A DNA stretch of 48,504 bases from a virus. Of this stretch, positions 30,533 through 37,307 are shown in pieces (position 1 is the stretch's first letter; each line of letters starts with the position of its first letter). The position numbers were made by a program, and so were the translations under genes. The stretch spans positions 1 through 48,504 of the IMG/VR virus record IMGVR_UViG_3300009146_000016; one strand, written 5' to 3'. The notes under the pieces were generated by a model. It was not told the origin of the DNA. It did no database searches and worked only from the letters and a program-made list of their open reading frames with translations.

Positions 30533-30549
30533 AACTTTAACTTAAAGGG
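30533..30549 (+). repeat. 17-bp palindromic repeat copy
   Basis: AACTTTAACTTAAAGGG; its end merges into the ribosome site GGGAG of the gene at 30559. Confidence 0.9.
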
Positions 30550-30558
30550 AGAATCCAA

Positions 30559-30762
30559 ATGTCCGATCCCAAAGGCGAGCGTAAAGAATATCTCAGCACG
30601 TCCATCCCGGCTGAGCGCAAGTCCTACATCAAGGCCAAGACCGCATACCAAATGTATCGTGGCAACTCTCGCACTCCCCTCCCGCACTGGGATGATTTGG
30701 AAGAGTGGGTGCGTGAGGCAGTCTCCGGCACCTTCAACATCGCGAAGCGCACGATTGAGTAG
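30559..30762 (+). CDS. Hypothetical early protein, 67 aa
   Basis: Basic soluble protein (MSDPKGERKEYLSTSIPAERKSY, then HWDDLEEWVREAVSGTFNIAKRT). The ribosome site GGGAG is fused to the repeat's end. The helical C-terminal half could be a small DNA-binding fold; no family recognised. Confidence 0.58.
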   Translation: MSDPKGERKEYLSTSIPAERKSYIKAKTAYQMYRGNSRTPLPHWDDLEEWVREAVSGTFNIAKRTIE

Positions 30763-30772
30763 GAGAAACCAC

Positions 30773-30961
30773 ATGCGCGTCTATGTTGTATTCACTACTA
30801 ATCAACCACTCGGTGTTTACTCTGACTACGAAGCCGCTACACGTATGGCTGATGACCTTCAGAAGATGTCAGGAAACAGAATCCTCCATTTCGTCCAAGG
30901 CTTCGATCTCATAAGAGAGAATAAGCATGAAACACTTCTACGGCAAGATGAGCGGAGCTAA
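30773..30961 (+). CDS. Hypothetical early protein, 62 aa
   Basis: MRVYVVFTTNQPLGVYSDYE from ATG 30773 with AGGAG upstream. Small alpha/beta protein with a beta-strand start, followed by a helix (AATRMADDLQKM). Longer in-frame extensions upstream overlap the previous gene and are not used. Overlaps the next gene by 35 bases. Confidence 0.55.
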   Translation: MRVYVVFTTNQPLGVYSDYEAATRMADDLQKMSGNRILHFVQGFDLIRENKHETLLRQDERS

Positions 30962-31151
30962 CACGCGCACTATGTCTGCGTATGGCACAAGAGCGAGTGG
31001 CCTCACCATCCGCGCCATGACTCGTGATGGAGAAATCTCTGTCTATCTCTGGCACGATGAGTCTCGCGGTAAGGATCGATATGAGGTTGAGTTGGAGTTC
31101 TACGATAAGAAAACTATCAAGAAAATCCAGCTCGCAGCAGGGTTCTTCTGA
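30927..31151 (+). CDS. Hypothetical early protein, 74 aa
   Basis: Basic alpha/beta protein, MKHFYGKMSGANTRTMSAYG..., ending KKIQLAAGFF. It lies within the early cluster and stops just before a hairpin-like inverted repeat (GGGCTAG/CTAGCCC, 31154-31174) and a fresh promoter, so it ends this sub-operon. Confidence 0.55.
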   Translation: MKHFYGKMSGANTRTMSAYGTRASGLTIRAMTRDGEISVYLWHDESRGKDRYEVELEFYDKKTIKKIQLAAGFF

Positions 31152-31174
31152 GGGGCTAGGAAAATTTCTAGCCC

Positions 31175-31203
31175 TTGATCCTGTTACAAAAGTGTGCTAT
31201 ACT
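31175..31203 (+). promoter_or_regulatory. Third early promoter
   Basis: TTGATC, 17 bases, TATACT. The -35 equals that of the promoter at 26683. It restarts transcription after an inverted repeat at 31154-31174. Confidence 0.7.
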
Positions 31204-31216
31204 TTTAACATAAGGG

Positions 31217-31262
31217 CGAGAGGAGATTGTTTATTTGCAGGGTTTGTTAAGTTCTCCTCTCG
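31217..31262 (+). promoter_or_regulatory. Leader hairpin behind the third early promoter
   Basis: CGAGAGGAGA pairs with TCTCCTCTCG across a 26-base loop; TTCTTAACTT follows. It lies between the promoter and the repeat copy at 31268 and could act as an attenuator. Confidence 0.5.
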
Positions 31263-31267
31263 TTCTT

Positions 31268-31284
31268 AACTTTAACTTAAAGTT
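31268..31284 (+). repeat. 17-bp palindromic repeat copy
   Basis: Full consensus AACTTTAACTTAAAGTT, a few bases before the ribosome site of the gene at 31301. Confidence 0.92.
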
Positions 31285-31300
31285 GGAAAGGAAATCGCGG

Positions 31301-31486
31301 ATGGTATCACAGCAGAAGAGAAACACTACTCCAACTGAGGCAGCTCCGCCGGAGAATCCCAAGCACGGCGAAATTCACGGCGACCACAAGTGGGATGCAG
31401 AAACCAAGTCGTGGGTTTGGAAGGACGAAGCGACGAAGCAGAAGGCATGGGAAGCCTCGCAAAGTGGTAAAGATAAGACCGAATAA
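31301..31486 (+). CDS. Small polar early protein, 61 aa
   Basis: MVSQQKRNTTPTEAAPPENPK from ATG 31301, chosen because AAGGAAAT lies just upstream and the longer frame reads through the repeat. Low-complexity, hydrophilic, with a Trp-containing core (HGDHKWDAETKSWVWKDEA). Function unknown. Confidence 0.55.
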   Translation: MVSQQKRNTTPTEAAPPENPKHGEIHGDHKWDAETKSWVWKDEATKQKAWEASQSGKDKTE

Positions 31487-31694
31487 CATACCTATTAAGG
31501 CAACGGCGGCTCGTCCCGCCGTTGCTTCCTTTGTTGATAACGAATGGCAGATTCGCACAGACTACAACGACAAGTCCATAGCAGGGACAATGACTATCCT
31601 AAAGGCCGATGGCTCTGTGTATCGTCGTACCATCGACTCTGAAGGCTTTATCATCAGTGAAACCTTAATCAAGAAAGGAACGTCCCATGACTAG
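31464..31694 (+). CDS. Hypothetical early protein, about 76 aa, start uncertain
   Basis: From GTG 31464 the product would be a small beta-rich protein (ASFVDNEWQIRTDYNDKSIA, then GSVYRRTIDSEGFIIS). An ATG at 31395 gives 99 residues but with a very basic extension in the shadow of the previous gene. Overlaps the next gene by 8 bases. No family recognised. Confidence 0.48.
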   Translation: MVKIRPNNIPIKATAARPAVASFVDNEWQIRTDYNDKSIAGTMTILKADGSVYRRTIDSEGFIISETLIKKGTSHD

Positions 31695-32067
31695 CAAGAG
31701 CATAGCTGAACTCCGCCACGAGGATCGTATCTCCAAGTCCAGAGAAATCTTCACCAATGATATCCGCCACGTTATCTCTCTTCTCGATAATGTGGGTTGG
31801 TGTCAGAACAAGGAGTGTGACTACAGTGGATATGACAAGTGGCCAACCTCTTACTGTGTCCACGGTGCTTTAATCTCTGTCCGTGCTGACACACGCTCAC
31901 GCGAGACGCTGAACCGTATGTTCATGAGTAGGTTCGGCGCAGGTTACATCGGCTTCAACGATGACCATGAGACAACCTATCCGGTCATTCTTCATGCGCT
32001 TGATTACATGCTCAACACTGTATCTGACCGCGACCTTGAAGAAATGGCGTATTCGATGCAACTTTAA
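31687..32067 (+). CDS. Hypothetical early protein with cysteine pair, 126 aa
   Basis: Acidic soluble protein. A possible metal site is suggested by WCQNKECDYSG and YCVHG near residues 38-60. The rest is helical. AAGGAAC precedes ATG 31687. The stop TAA belongs to a repeat copy (CTT TAA). Confidence 0.6.
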   Translation: MTSKSIAELRHEDRISKSREIFTNDIRHVISLLDNVGWCQNKECDYSGYDKWPTSYCVHGALISVRADTRSRETLNRMFMSRFGAGYIGFNDDHETTYPVILHALDYMLNTVSDRDLEEMAYSMQL

Positions 32068-32076
32068 CTTAAAGCT
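32060..32076 (+). repeat. 17-bp palindromic repeat copy supplying a stop codon
   Basis: Core CTTT-AACTT-AAAG; CTT TAA ends the 126 aa gene. Confidence 0.9.
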
Positions 32077-32092
32077 CTAAAGGAACTATGCC

Positions 32093-32500
32093 ATGAACTT
32101 CAAGGCCGACATAACCAAAGCTCTCTACAAGCTTAGTGTCAAGTCTCCTGATACATCTAACACCGGCGGTTACATAGCCGACGTTTACTTTTGGGAGACT
32201 ATCGAGAAGCTAGCTGCGGGCAAAGCAGAGGACGCATGGCGTTCTCTCGCCCGTGAGCGCATCATACCCGGTGACGAGACTCTACGCGAAAACGTCGTCG
32301 GTAGATTCATCTCAGCTAAGACCGACCACTTTATCGTAGAGGTCGAGATTAAGAATCCTCGTTCTCTATTCAACAAGGATGAGTTCATCAAGAAAGTCTC
32401 AGCCGAATATGGTATCTCTAAGCATAAACTCGATGAACTCGCAGCTACGACTATAACCCAAACCCGCGCTCCACTCACGAAGCGCGTGTTAGAGGTCTGA
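32093..32500 (+). CDS. Hypothetical early protein, 135 aa
   Basis: Mixed alpha/beta soluble protein (MNFKADITKALYKLSVKSPD; VVGRFISAKTDHFIVEVEIKNP), no signal peptide or membrane segment. AAGGAAC precedes ATG 32093. It is followed by a non-coding stretch of about 130 bases with a hairpin and a repeat copy. No family recognised. Confidence 0.6.
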   Translation: MNFKADITKALYKLSVKSPDTSNTGGYIADVYFWETIEKLAAGKAEDAWRSLARERIIPGDETLRENVVGRFISAKTDHFIVEVEIKNPRSLFNKDEFIKKVSAEYGISKHKLDELAATTITQTRAPLTKRVLEV

Positions 32501-32559
32501 GACTGAGGGGAGTGCGTTTTGCCCTCCCTCCCCCTCGTACTCTTGGACCTCGGTCAGTG

Positions 32560-32597
32560 GGAGAGCGGATAGTTCTAGTTCCTTTCTATCCCTCTCC
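32560..32597 (+). promoter_or_regulatory. Leader hairpin before the 131 aa gene
   Basis: GGAGAG-CG-GATAG pairs with CTATC-C-CTCTCC. It carries the GGAGAGCGG motif also found at 2111 and 9709, and is followed by a repeat copy at 32602. No U-tract. Confidence 0.5.
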
Positions 32598-32601
32598 TGC
32601 T

Positions 32602-32618
32602 GACTTTAACTTAAAGCA
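32602..32618 (+). repeat. 17-bp palindromic repeat copy
   Basis: Core CTTT-AACTT-AAAG between the hairpin and the start of the 131 aa gene. Confidence 0.9.
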
Positions 32619-32629
32619 GAAAGAATCTA

Positions 32630-33025
32630 ATGCACGGCATCCAGTACGTCTCTCAATCCGATCTAGGACGCGCGATCAGAATACTGATCCGCGCCCTTTC
32701 GCATATCTCCACCAATTACACAAATCGCGGATTTAAGATCAAGACCAAGGACGCTACTAAAGTCTGTCTGCTCGGTGCCCTCGACGTCGCAAGTCTCGAA
32801 CTATACAGTAAACACATTCATGACACTGACATTGCCGTTCTCCTAATCAACACCATCGCACTCGAAAAATTCAAACTATCAGCCGTTACTGTATCAGATG
32901 ACCTCGGCTATCCACAGGTCATCCGTTTGTTTGCACTCACACTTGAAAGGGCTTTTGAAGATGCCGCTAGAATTGGTCCCCACCTTGGACGAGTTGAGTA
33001 TAGAACAGCTAGAGAAACGGCTTGA
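32630..33025 (+). CDS. Hypothetical early protein, 131 aa
   Basis: Helical soluble protein (LGRAIRILIRALSHISTNYTN; ASLELYSKHIHDTDIAVLLI) with a basic middle. AGAAAGAAT precedes ATG 32630. The end overlaps the next coiled-coil gene by 65 bases. Function unknown. Confidence 0.58.
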   Translation: MHGIQYVSQSDLGRAIRILIRALSHISTNYTNRGFKIKTKDATKVCLLGALDVASLELYSKHIHDTDIAVLLINTIALEKFKLSAVTVSDDLGYPQVIRLFALTLERAFEDAARIGPHLGRVEYRTARETA

Positions 33026-33269
33026 GGGTGCCCGCGTTCAGCGGCTTATGCTGCGTATCCAGTATCAGCAAGCTGCAAACATCAAGCTAGCCGCTCTAGG
33101 TCGTAAGTCCCGTGACAAACTACGTCATCAGTTAGAAATGTTTGCCAAAGAACTATCAACCCTTGATAAGTGCATATCCAAATGCACTCTCCGTATGGAG
33201 CAGGTGAACATCACCAAGAATGAAATATCTTATATCGACGATGCAATCGAAGAAGAGGAGGTTATCTAA
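32961..33269 (+). CDS. Coiled-coil early protein, 102 aa
   Basis: MPLELVPTLDELSIEQLEKR from ATG 32961 with AAAGGG upstream. It is nearly all helix, with heptad spacing (QLEKRLEGARVQRLMLRIQYQQ; QLEMFAKELSTLDKCI) and an acidic end (DDAIEEEEVI). Joined by TAATG to the membrane protein gene downstream, so the two may act together. Confidence 0.6.
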   Translation: MPLELVPTLDELSIEQLEKRLEGARVQRLMLRIQYQQAANIKLAALGRKSRDKLRHQLEMFAKELSTLDKCISKCTLRMEQVNITKNEISYIDDAIEEEEVI

Positions 33270-33463
33270 TGGACGGTCTTATCAGCTTAGTCGTGACGAT
33301 CTTGATTGTAGGTCTGGTCGTCTGGTTGCTTCTCTACGTTATCTCCATCATTCCACTACCCCATCCATTTGGTCAAGTAGCACGCATCATCGTCATAGTC
33401 GTCGCGTGTTTATGGCTTATCAAGATGCTTCTTGGTGTCAGCGGGATTCAGCTAGCACTATGA
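33269..33463 (+). CDS. Small two-helix membrane protein, Thivi_2564-like, 64 aa
   Basis: Two hydrophobic helices (about residues 6-29 and 39-57) joined by PLPHPFGQVAR; the pattern ISIIPLPHPFGQVARIIVIVVACLW is split here across the loop and second helix. This is typical of a small membrane protein family of proteobacteria and their phages. It overlaps both neighbours (TAATG, ATGA). Predicted inner-membrane protein; possible roles include superinfection exclusion or an accessory to lysis. Confidence 0.62.
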   Translation: MDGLISLVVTILIVGLVVWLLLYVISIIPLPHPFGQVARIIVIVVACLWLIKMLLGVSGIQLAL

Positions 33464-33726
33464 AGATGGCAGAAATAGAGCGCGATCTTCGTCACATCGA
33501 TCCTCGCGCTCGCTACCACATGGTCCGTATGCAAGAGCAGATCAACTCCCTTCAGCAAGACCTTAAGAACGCTGCTGAACTTTTAGTTAAAGTTGTGGAC
33601 GCGATGAATCAGCTCAAGCATGTAAATCTCCAACTTAACCAGCGATGGGAGAGGCAACTCCGCGGTGGTCCCGATCATGATATGGTCGAGTCCGTCATCC
33701 CTCATCCTGAGGACACGGAACACTAA
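33460..33726 (+). CDS. Coiled-coil early protein, 88 aa
   Basis: ATG 33460 overlaps the previous stop as ATGA. A long helix (YHMVRMQEQINSLQQDLKNA, then AMNQLKHVNLQLNQRWERQL) suggests a coiled coil. A repeat copy lies in frame and encodes ELLVKVV, with a central change that removes a TAA. Function unknown. Confidence 0.6.
   Translation: MKMAEIERDLRHIDPRARYHMVRMQEQINSLQQDLKNAAELLVKVVDAMNQLKHVNLQLNQRWERQLRGGPDHDMVESVIPHPEDTEH
33578..33594 (-). repeat. Intragenic palindromic repeat copy, stop-avoiding variant, reversed
   Basis: AACTTTTAGTTAAAGTT read as (E)LLVKV; the A-to-T change converts an in-frame TAA to TTA. The only copy in the rightward genes with a central G. Confidence 0.88.
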
Positions 33727-33727
33727 G

Positions 33728-34396
33728 ATGCTCGTTTGCTTCCAAACTCACTATCCACGCCTTTCACTTATCCCCCAAGCGCCAGATGTAGACCTCCTAG
33801 TAGGTGTTATATCTGCGCGTGACCACAAGTTCTCATTCTCTGTGAACATGACCAATCTCCTCATGCACCTATGCACGAAAGGTATCAAGGACTTTAACTT
33901 AAAGTCAGTCTCTCTCATGGTCATTGGTGAATGTTCCAACATCTGCGAAGGACGACAACGCATCCTAGACACCGCAGTTAAATTCAACATGACCCATCTG
34001 CTCATCCTCGATGACGACACAACCTTCCCATATGACATGCTTGATCTTATGTTTGCTCGTAAGGTTCTTCCTCTCGGCGTTAATCTCGCCTTCAAATCAG
34101 CTAGGTCCCCTCTCGGTATGGGCACAGCTAAGGGAATGAACGGCTCTGTCGTTAACACCCTCAACCGTATGGACACCGAACCAGTTGAGTTCACAACTAT
34201 GGCTTGTTCACTCTATCGTGTCGCTGATCTCGCAAAACTCCCCCGCCCCGCTTTCCAGTCTAACGAACTCAACACAGACGACCACCACTTTCACAAGCTT
34301 CTTAACTCTCACGGCTTCCAGATGCACGTAGACCATCTTCTATCTAAGGTCTGTGGGCATATTGGTGAGCGCATCCTATATGTGGAGACATACTAA
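33728..34396 (+). CDS. Putative GT-A type glycosyltransferase, 222 aa
   Basis: A Rossmann-like start (DLLVGVISARDHKFSFSV), the acidic motif LLILDDDTTFPYDML (a DxD-type metal/nucleotide-sugar site, near residues 92-106) and a late His (KVCGHIGERI) match small phage GT-A fold glycosyltransferases. Possible targets are phage DNA bases, a host surface glycan or a virion protein; no hydroxymethylating enzyme is seen nearby, which argues against the first. A repeat copy lies in frame as DFNLKS. Upstream stop and ATG are separated by one base. Confidence 0.65.
   Translation: MLVCFQTHYPRLSLIPQAPDVDLLVGVISARDHKFSFSVNMTNLLMHLCTKGIKDFNLKSVSLMVIGECSNICEGRQRILDTAVKFNMTHLLILDDDTTFPYDMLDLMFARKVLPLGVNLAFKSARSPLGMGTAKGMNGSVVNTLNRMDTEPVEFTTMACSLYRVADLAKLPRPAFQSNELNTDDHHFHKLLNSHGFQMHVDHLLSKVCGHIGERILYVETY
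33890..33906 (+). repeat. Intragenic palindromic repeat copy (glycosyltransferase-like gene)
   Basis: Core CTTT-AACTT-AAAG in the only open frame, encoding DFNLKS. Confidence 0.9.
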
Positions 34397-34614
34397 TGGC
34401 AGTCGAAGGTGCAAAAATCCTACATGATACTAACTGCCCGCTTGCCACAATGCGTGGTTACTTTCAAGCGCCAGATGGATCATGGAGACACTTGACTATC
34501 CCCGGTAAGATTGTCGAAGGACAGTTCGTCCAAACCGGCGCAGCCAAGATCATCCTAGTCCCCAACCCACCGAAGATCATCAAGGCATCTTCTCTGCCTG
34601 GGCCAAAGAAGTGA
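34396..34614 (+). CDS. Hypothetical early protein, 72 aa
   Basis: TAATG overlap with the glycosyltransferase-like gene and GGAG upstream. Beta-rich small basic protein (MRGYFQAPDGSWRHLTIPGK), possibly an OB-like or SH3-like fold. No family recognised. Confidence 0.57.
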   Translation: MAVEGAKILHDTNCPLATMRGYFQAPDGSWRHLTIPGKIVEGQFVQTGAAKIILVPNPPKIIKASSLPGPKK

Positions 34615-34623
34615 GGAAGCCTG

Positions 34624-34875
34624 ATGGTAAATGCAGTAACGGGGTTCTTGACCTCGGACGGCCACTTCTTTCAAACGGAGAAGGAAGCACGTCAGTACGA
34701 AGCCACGATGAGAATGAAAAAAGTCCTAGCCGACAACGATATGTCGGAGGATATTCTAAGCTTCTTGGAAAATCACAAACTGTCTATCATGGATTACCTG
34801 AACCCACAGGTCGCAAAGGAGACAGATAATGAAAGGCGCGACTTACTCCACGCTCCTAAGCCTAAACGAGTATAG
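34624..34875 (+). CDS. Hypothetical early protein, 83 aa
   Basis: MVNAVTGFLTSDGHFFQTEK, with AGGAAG upstream of ATG 34624. The segment GFLTSDGHFFQTEKEA resembles the start of small phage proteins in which a short beta-hairpin precedes helices. The end overlaps the nuclease gene by 47 bases, suggesting coupled expression. Function unknown. Confidence 0.57.
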   Translation: MVNAVTGFLTSDGHFFQTEKEARQYEATMRMKKVLADNDMSEDILSFLENHKLSIMDYLNPQVAKETDNERRDLLHAPKPKRV

Positions 34876-35962
34876 TAAGACCATCCCTGAGAAACAACTC
34901 AGGGCTTACTCTCACTCTATTCTCTCTGCGGTCAATACCTGCCCAATGTGGGGAGTGGTTCATCATGGCTTACGCAAGAAGTATAATTCTGAGTCTCGCG
35001 CTATGGCCCTTGAGTATGGCTCTGCTGCTCATGAAGTATTTGCCGCTATCTACTTATGGCAAGTTGGATACATACAGAATCTACCTGACCATATGTTCTT
35101 TCACGCTAATCGCATCTATCGCGATCCTGACCGCTTTCGTAAAGCACTCAAAACGACTGACGCCGCACCAGATGACCGTGACCGACTTATATCTTTGGGT
35201 TACAATATCCTGCATAGTGGGGATTTTTACGATGACCCTTACGATAATATCCGCACCATCGCCAATCTCGAACTGGGCATCGTCCATTATGTCGAGCATG
35301 TTCTTAATGATCTGAAACGATGGCCCATATACATCGCTGATCTTAAAGACCCTGAGAAGCCTATTGGCATCGAGTACTCCATCGACTATCTTCTATGTAG
35401 AACTTTAACTAAAAGTTCCGGTGAACCTGAGACTGATATCATGCGTTACATCGGACAAGTTGACCGCTTTCACGAAATAGAACGCGATGGAAAGAAGAAG
35501 ATCGTCCTCGGTGAGAACAAAACAGGCTCTCGTCTCGGTGAATCATGGTCCATGGCCTTTGATATGTCGCACCAACTCACCGGATATATCCTCGGCCTCT
35601 CTACCATGCTAGGTCAGATCGTAAGTGAATCTCGCGTACACGGCCTCAAATCCAAACAGACAGGACACGCCGATGACTTTAATCCAATTTCCCCTGCGCC
35701 GCGCAACACGGAAATGTTCGAGAAGTTCATCGACTGGGCGTTCCACTCCCGTGATATATATGAACGATTTTCAACACTTGAGACATTCGAGGACTCTCCT
35801 ACCTATACCCATTCTTGCAACCGCTATTTCCGCCCTTGCTCTCTACTATCATTCTGCTGCGATACTGTTGAGGGGCGCCGAGAACAACTATCCCAAATGG
35901 TTACTGCCGAATTATCACCGTCAGAACAAGCGGTGATGGACAAAATCTCCAGCCTAGAATAG
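34829..35962 (+). CDS. PD-(D/E)XK nuclease, Cas4/RecB-like, probably with an iron-sulphur cluster, 377 aa
   Basis: The PD-(D/E)XK motifs are in order: GSAAHEV (about residues 64-70, the GxxxH helix), GQVDRF (Asp near 210), GENKTG (Glu/Lys near 229-231) and HQLTGY (Gln/Tyr near 248-253). An early Cys (NTCPMWG, about 38) and a C-terminal cluster (SCNRYFRPCSLLSFCC) would form a 4Fe-4S cluster as in Cas4 and AddB. It probably resects DNA ends for recombination or replication with the Sak4-like ATPase downstream. Contains a stop-avoiding repeat copy (RTLTKSS). Confidence 0.78.
   Translation: MKGATYSTLLSLNEYSKTIPEKQLRAYSHSILSAVNTCPMWGVVHHGLRKKYNSESRAMALEYGSAAHEVFAAIYLWQVGYIQNLPDHMFFHANRIYRDPDRFRKALKTTDAAPDDRDRLISLGYNILHSGDFYDDPYDNIRTIANLELGIVHYVEHVLNDLKRWPIYIADLKDPEKPIGIEYSIDYLLCRTLTKSSGEPETDIMRYIGQVDRFHEIERDGKKKIVLGENKTGSRLGESWSMAFDMSHQLTGYILGLSTMLGQIVSESRVHGLKSKQTGHADDFNPISPAPRNTEMFEKFIDWAFHSRDIYERFSTLETFEDSPTYTHSCNRYFRPCSLLSFCCDTVEGRREQLSQMVTAELSPSEQAVMDKISSLE
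35401..35417 (+). repeat. Intragenic palindromic repeat copy, stop-avoiding variant
   Basis: AACTTTAACTAAAAGTT read as (R)TLTKSS; consensus would place TAA in frame. Confidence 0.88.
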
Positions 35963-35974
35963 AAAGGATATCAC

Positions 35975-36259
35975 ATGAAGAGACTTCTGATAGCTACTGC
36001 CATAGTGTTCGCGCCTTTGGCGCACGCATACTCGCAGGCTCCTGCTACTCCTCAACAGTCTAATCAAATCGAGGACTCTCTAGCACTCCAACTAGGACGT
36101 TATCAGCTTGCCATCGCGAAGCAGAACTCCATGATCCAAGACCTCATGAAGCAGAACAAGGAACTCCGCGAGAAGTGCGGCGAGCCATGTAAGAGTGAGG
36201 AACCTAAACCAGATGATGCCGGAGGCGATCCCAATGCCACTCAAACCCGGCCGGAGTAA
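35975..36259 (+). CDS. Secreted coiled-coil protein, 94 aa
   Basis: MKRLLIATAIVFAPLAHAYSQ is a signal peptide. The mature part is a helix (LALQLGRYQLAIAKQNSMIQ) with a later cysteine pair (EKCGEPC) and an acidic, proline-rich tail. It lies oddly among DNA metabolism genes. Exported helical proteins of this size are sometimes spanin components, but the cassette is distant; a periplasmic exclusion function is equally possible. Confidence 0.6.
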   Translation: MKRLLIATAIVFAPLAHAYSQAPATPQQSNQIEDSLALQLGRYQLAIAKQNSMIQDLMKQNKELREKCGEPCKSEEPKPDDAGGDPNATQTRPE

Positions 36260-36425
36260 GAAAGTTATCTCTGAGAACATATCGGAGCTAATGCGCTCTG
36301 ATCCAACCCGCGAGCAGGACCAAGCTGTGGCCATAGCCATGAACGAAGCAGGTATGGGTAAACGGTCCAAGAAGAAGAAGAAAAAGAAGAAGAACTTTAA
36401 CTTAAAGGCGAGGACAATCACGTGA
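36234..36425 (+). CDS. DUF6496-like small basic protein, 63 aa
   Basis: MPLKPGRSKKVISENISELM followed by QDQAVAIAMNEAG matches the pattern of a small phage/bacterial family (PLKxGxSxxVIxxNI...QAVAIAxxxAG). A run of eight lysines and the repeat-encoded NFNLK end the protein. ATG 36234 has GGAG upstream. It overlaps the previous gene by 26 bases and the ATPase start by 4. Probably nucleic-acid binding, from its charge. Confidence 0.65.
   Translation: MPLKPGRSKKVISENISELMRSDPTREQDQAVAIAMNEAGMGKRSKKKKKKKKNFNLKARTIT
36393..36409 (+). repeat. Palindromic repeat copy near a gene end
   Basis: Core CTTT-AACTT-AAAG read as NFNLK in the open frame at the C-terminus of the 63 aa gene and upstream of the ATPase start. 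Confidence 0.9.
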
Positions 36426-37291
36426 AGATCGGAGGCATAGATGTTATCACATCAAGTGATACAAGGGCCAGTCGGCTTACATTGCTCATGTGGGGAATGT
36501 CTGGCGTTGGTAAGACCACCCTTGCCGCTACACTCCCAGGTCGTAAGCTTTTTATCAATCTCGATCCTGATGGTTATATTAGTGTGGCTAATCGCGACGA
36601 TGTTGATGTACTTGACTTATCCTCGCTATCAACCGACGACGTACTCAACAAGCTTAAGTCTGACAACAATCCTCTAGGGCTCGACGATGTGCTACGAACA
36701 GGAAAACACGCCTCCGTTGTGCTTGACTCGGCCACATCACTCTCACAGCGCGCTCTTGAGAACGCAGTTAAGCAACGTATCGGAGGTTCTTCAAAGTTTA
36801 CTCCTTCGATGGAGACACCCGGACTTGCAGCATACGGTGGGCGCAATGCGATCCTACTCACTTGCATTAAAGGTTTGCTACGTGTCACTGGTCGTTATAA
36901 TGTACACTGTTGCATCATATCGCATGAGGACGAACCCAAGGTCAGTCAAGAAGGCGAGGTTCTCTACATCACAATGATGCTAGGTGGTAAGCTAGTCTCT
37001 AACGTATCGCTCCAACTCTCCGAGGTTTGGTTCATGAGTGAAACGTCTGGAGAAAAGCGCATCGCTATCCGACCATGCCGCAGCCGCAAGCCGATGAAAA
37101 CGCGCATGTTCATGACTAACTCTAATCCCGAGTTTCCTGTTGTGTACAACCCTGACGATTGGGAGAACCTAGATAACAACCCAATCGCTAAGTGGTGGTC
37201 ACAGTGGGAGAAAGGGGGAGGCGCTAAACTTCCTCTCCCTAGTGCAGCGTCCAAACCTGCGCTGAAAACCGTAAGTATCAAAAAGGCCTAA
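36422..37291 (+). CDS. RecA-fold ATPase, Sak4-like recombination protein, 289 aa
   Basis: Walker A GMSGVGKTT (residues 25-33), then KLFINLDPDGY and a Walker B-like ASVVLDSATSLS; the order and size match phage Sak4/AAA_24 proteins, RecA-like ATPases that act in single-strand annealing recombination. It starts at GTG 36422 (GAGGA upstream), overlapping the previous stop. The next gene encodes a DUF669-like protein, the usual partner of Sak4. The two plus the nuclease upstream form a recombination module. Confidence 0.78.
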   Translation: MKIGGIDVITSSDTRASRLTLLMWGMSGVGKTTLAATLPGRKLFINLDPDGYISVANRDDVDVLDLSSLSTDDVLNKLKSDNNPLGLDDVLRTGKHASVVLDSATSLSQRALENAVKQRIGGSSKFTPSMETPGLAAYGGRNAILLTCIKGLLRVTGRYNVHCCIISHEDEPKVSQEGEVLYITMMLGGKLVSNVSLQLSEVWFMSETSGEKRIAIRPCRSRKPMKTRMFMTNSNPEFPVVYNPDDWENLDNNPIAKWWSQWEKGGGAKLPLPSAASKPALKTVSIKKA

Positions 37292-37307
37292 CCTATAGGA
37301 GATCAAA

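Noticed and set aside
31154-31174. GGGCTAG/CTAGCCC inverted repeat as a terminator
   Set aside because: No U-tract follows; the sequence runs directly into the -35 element of the third early promoter. It may still be a weak regulatory structure.
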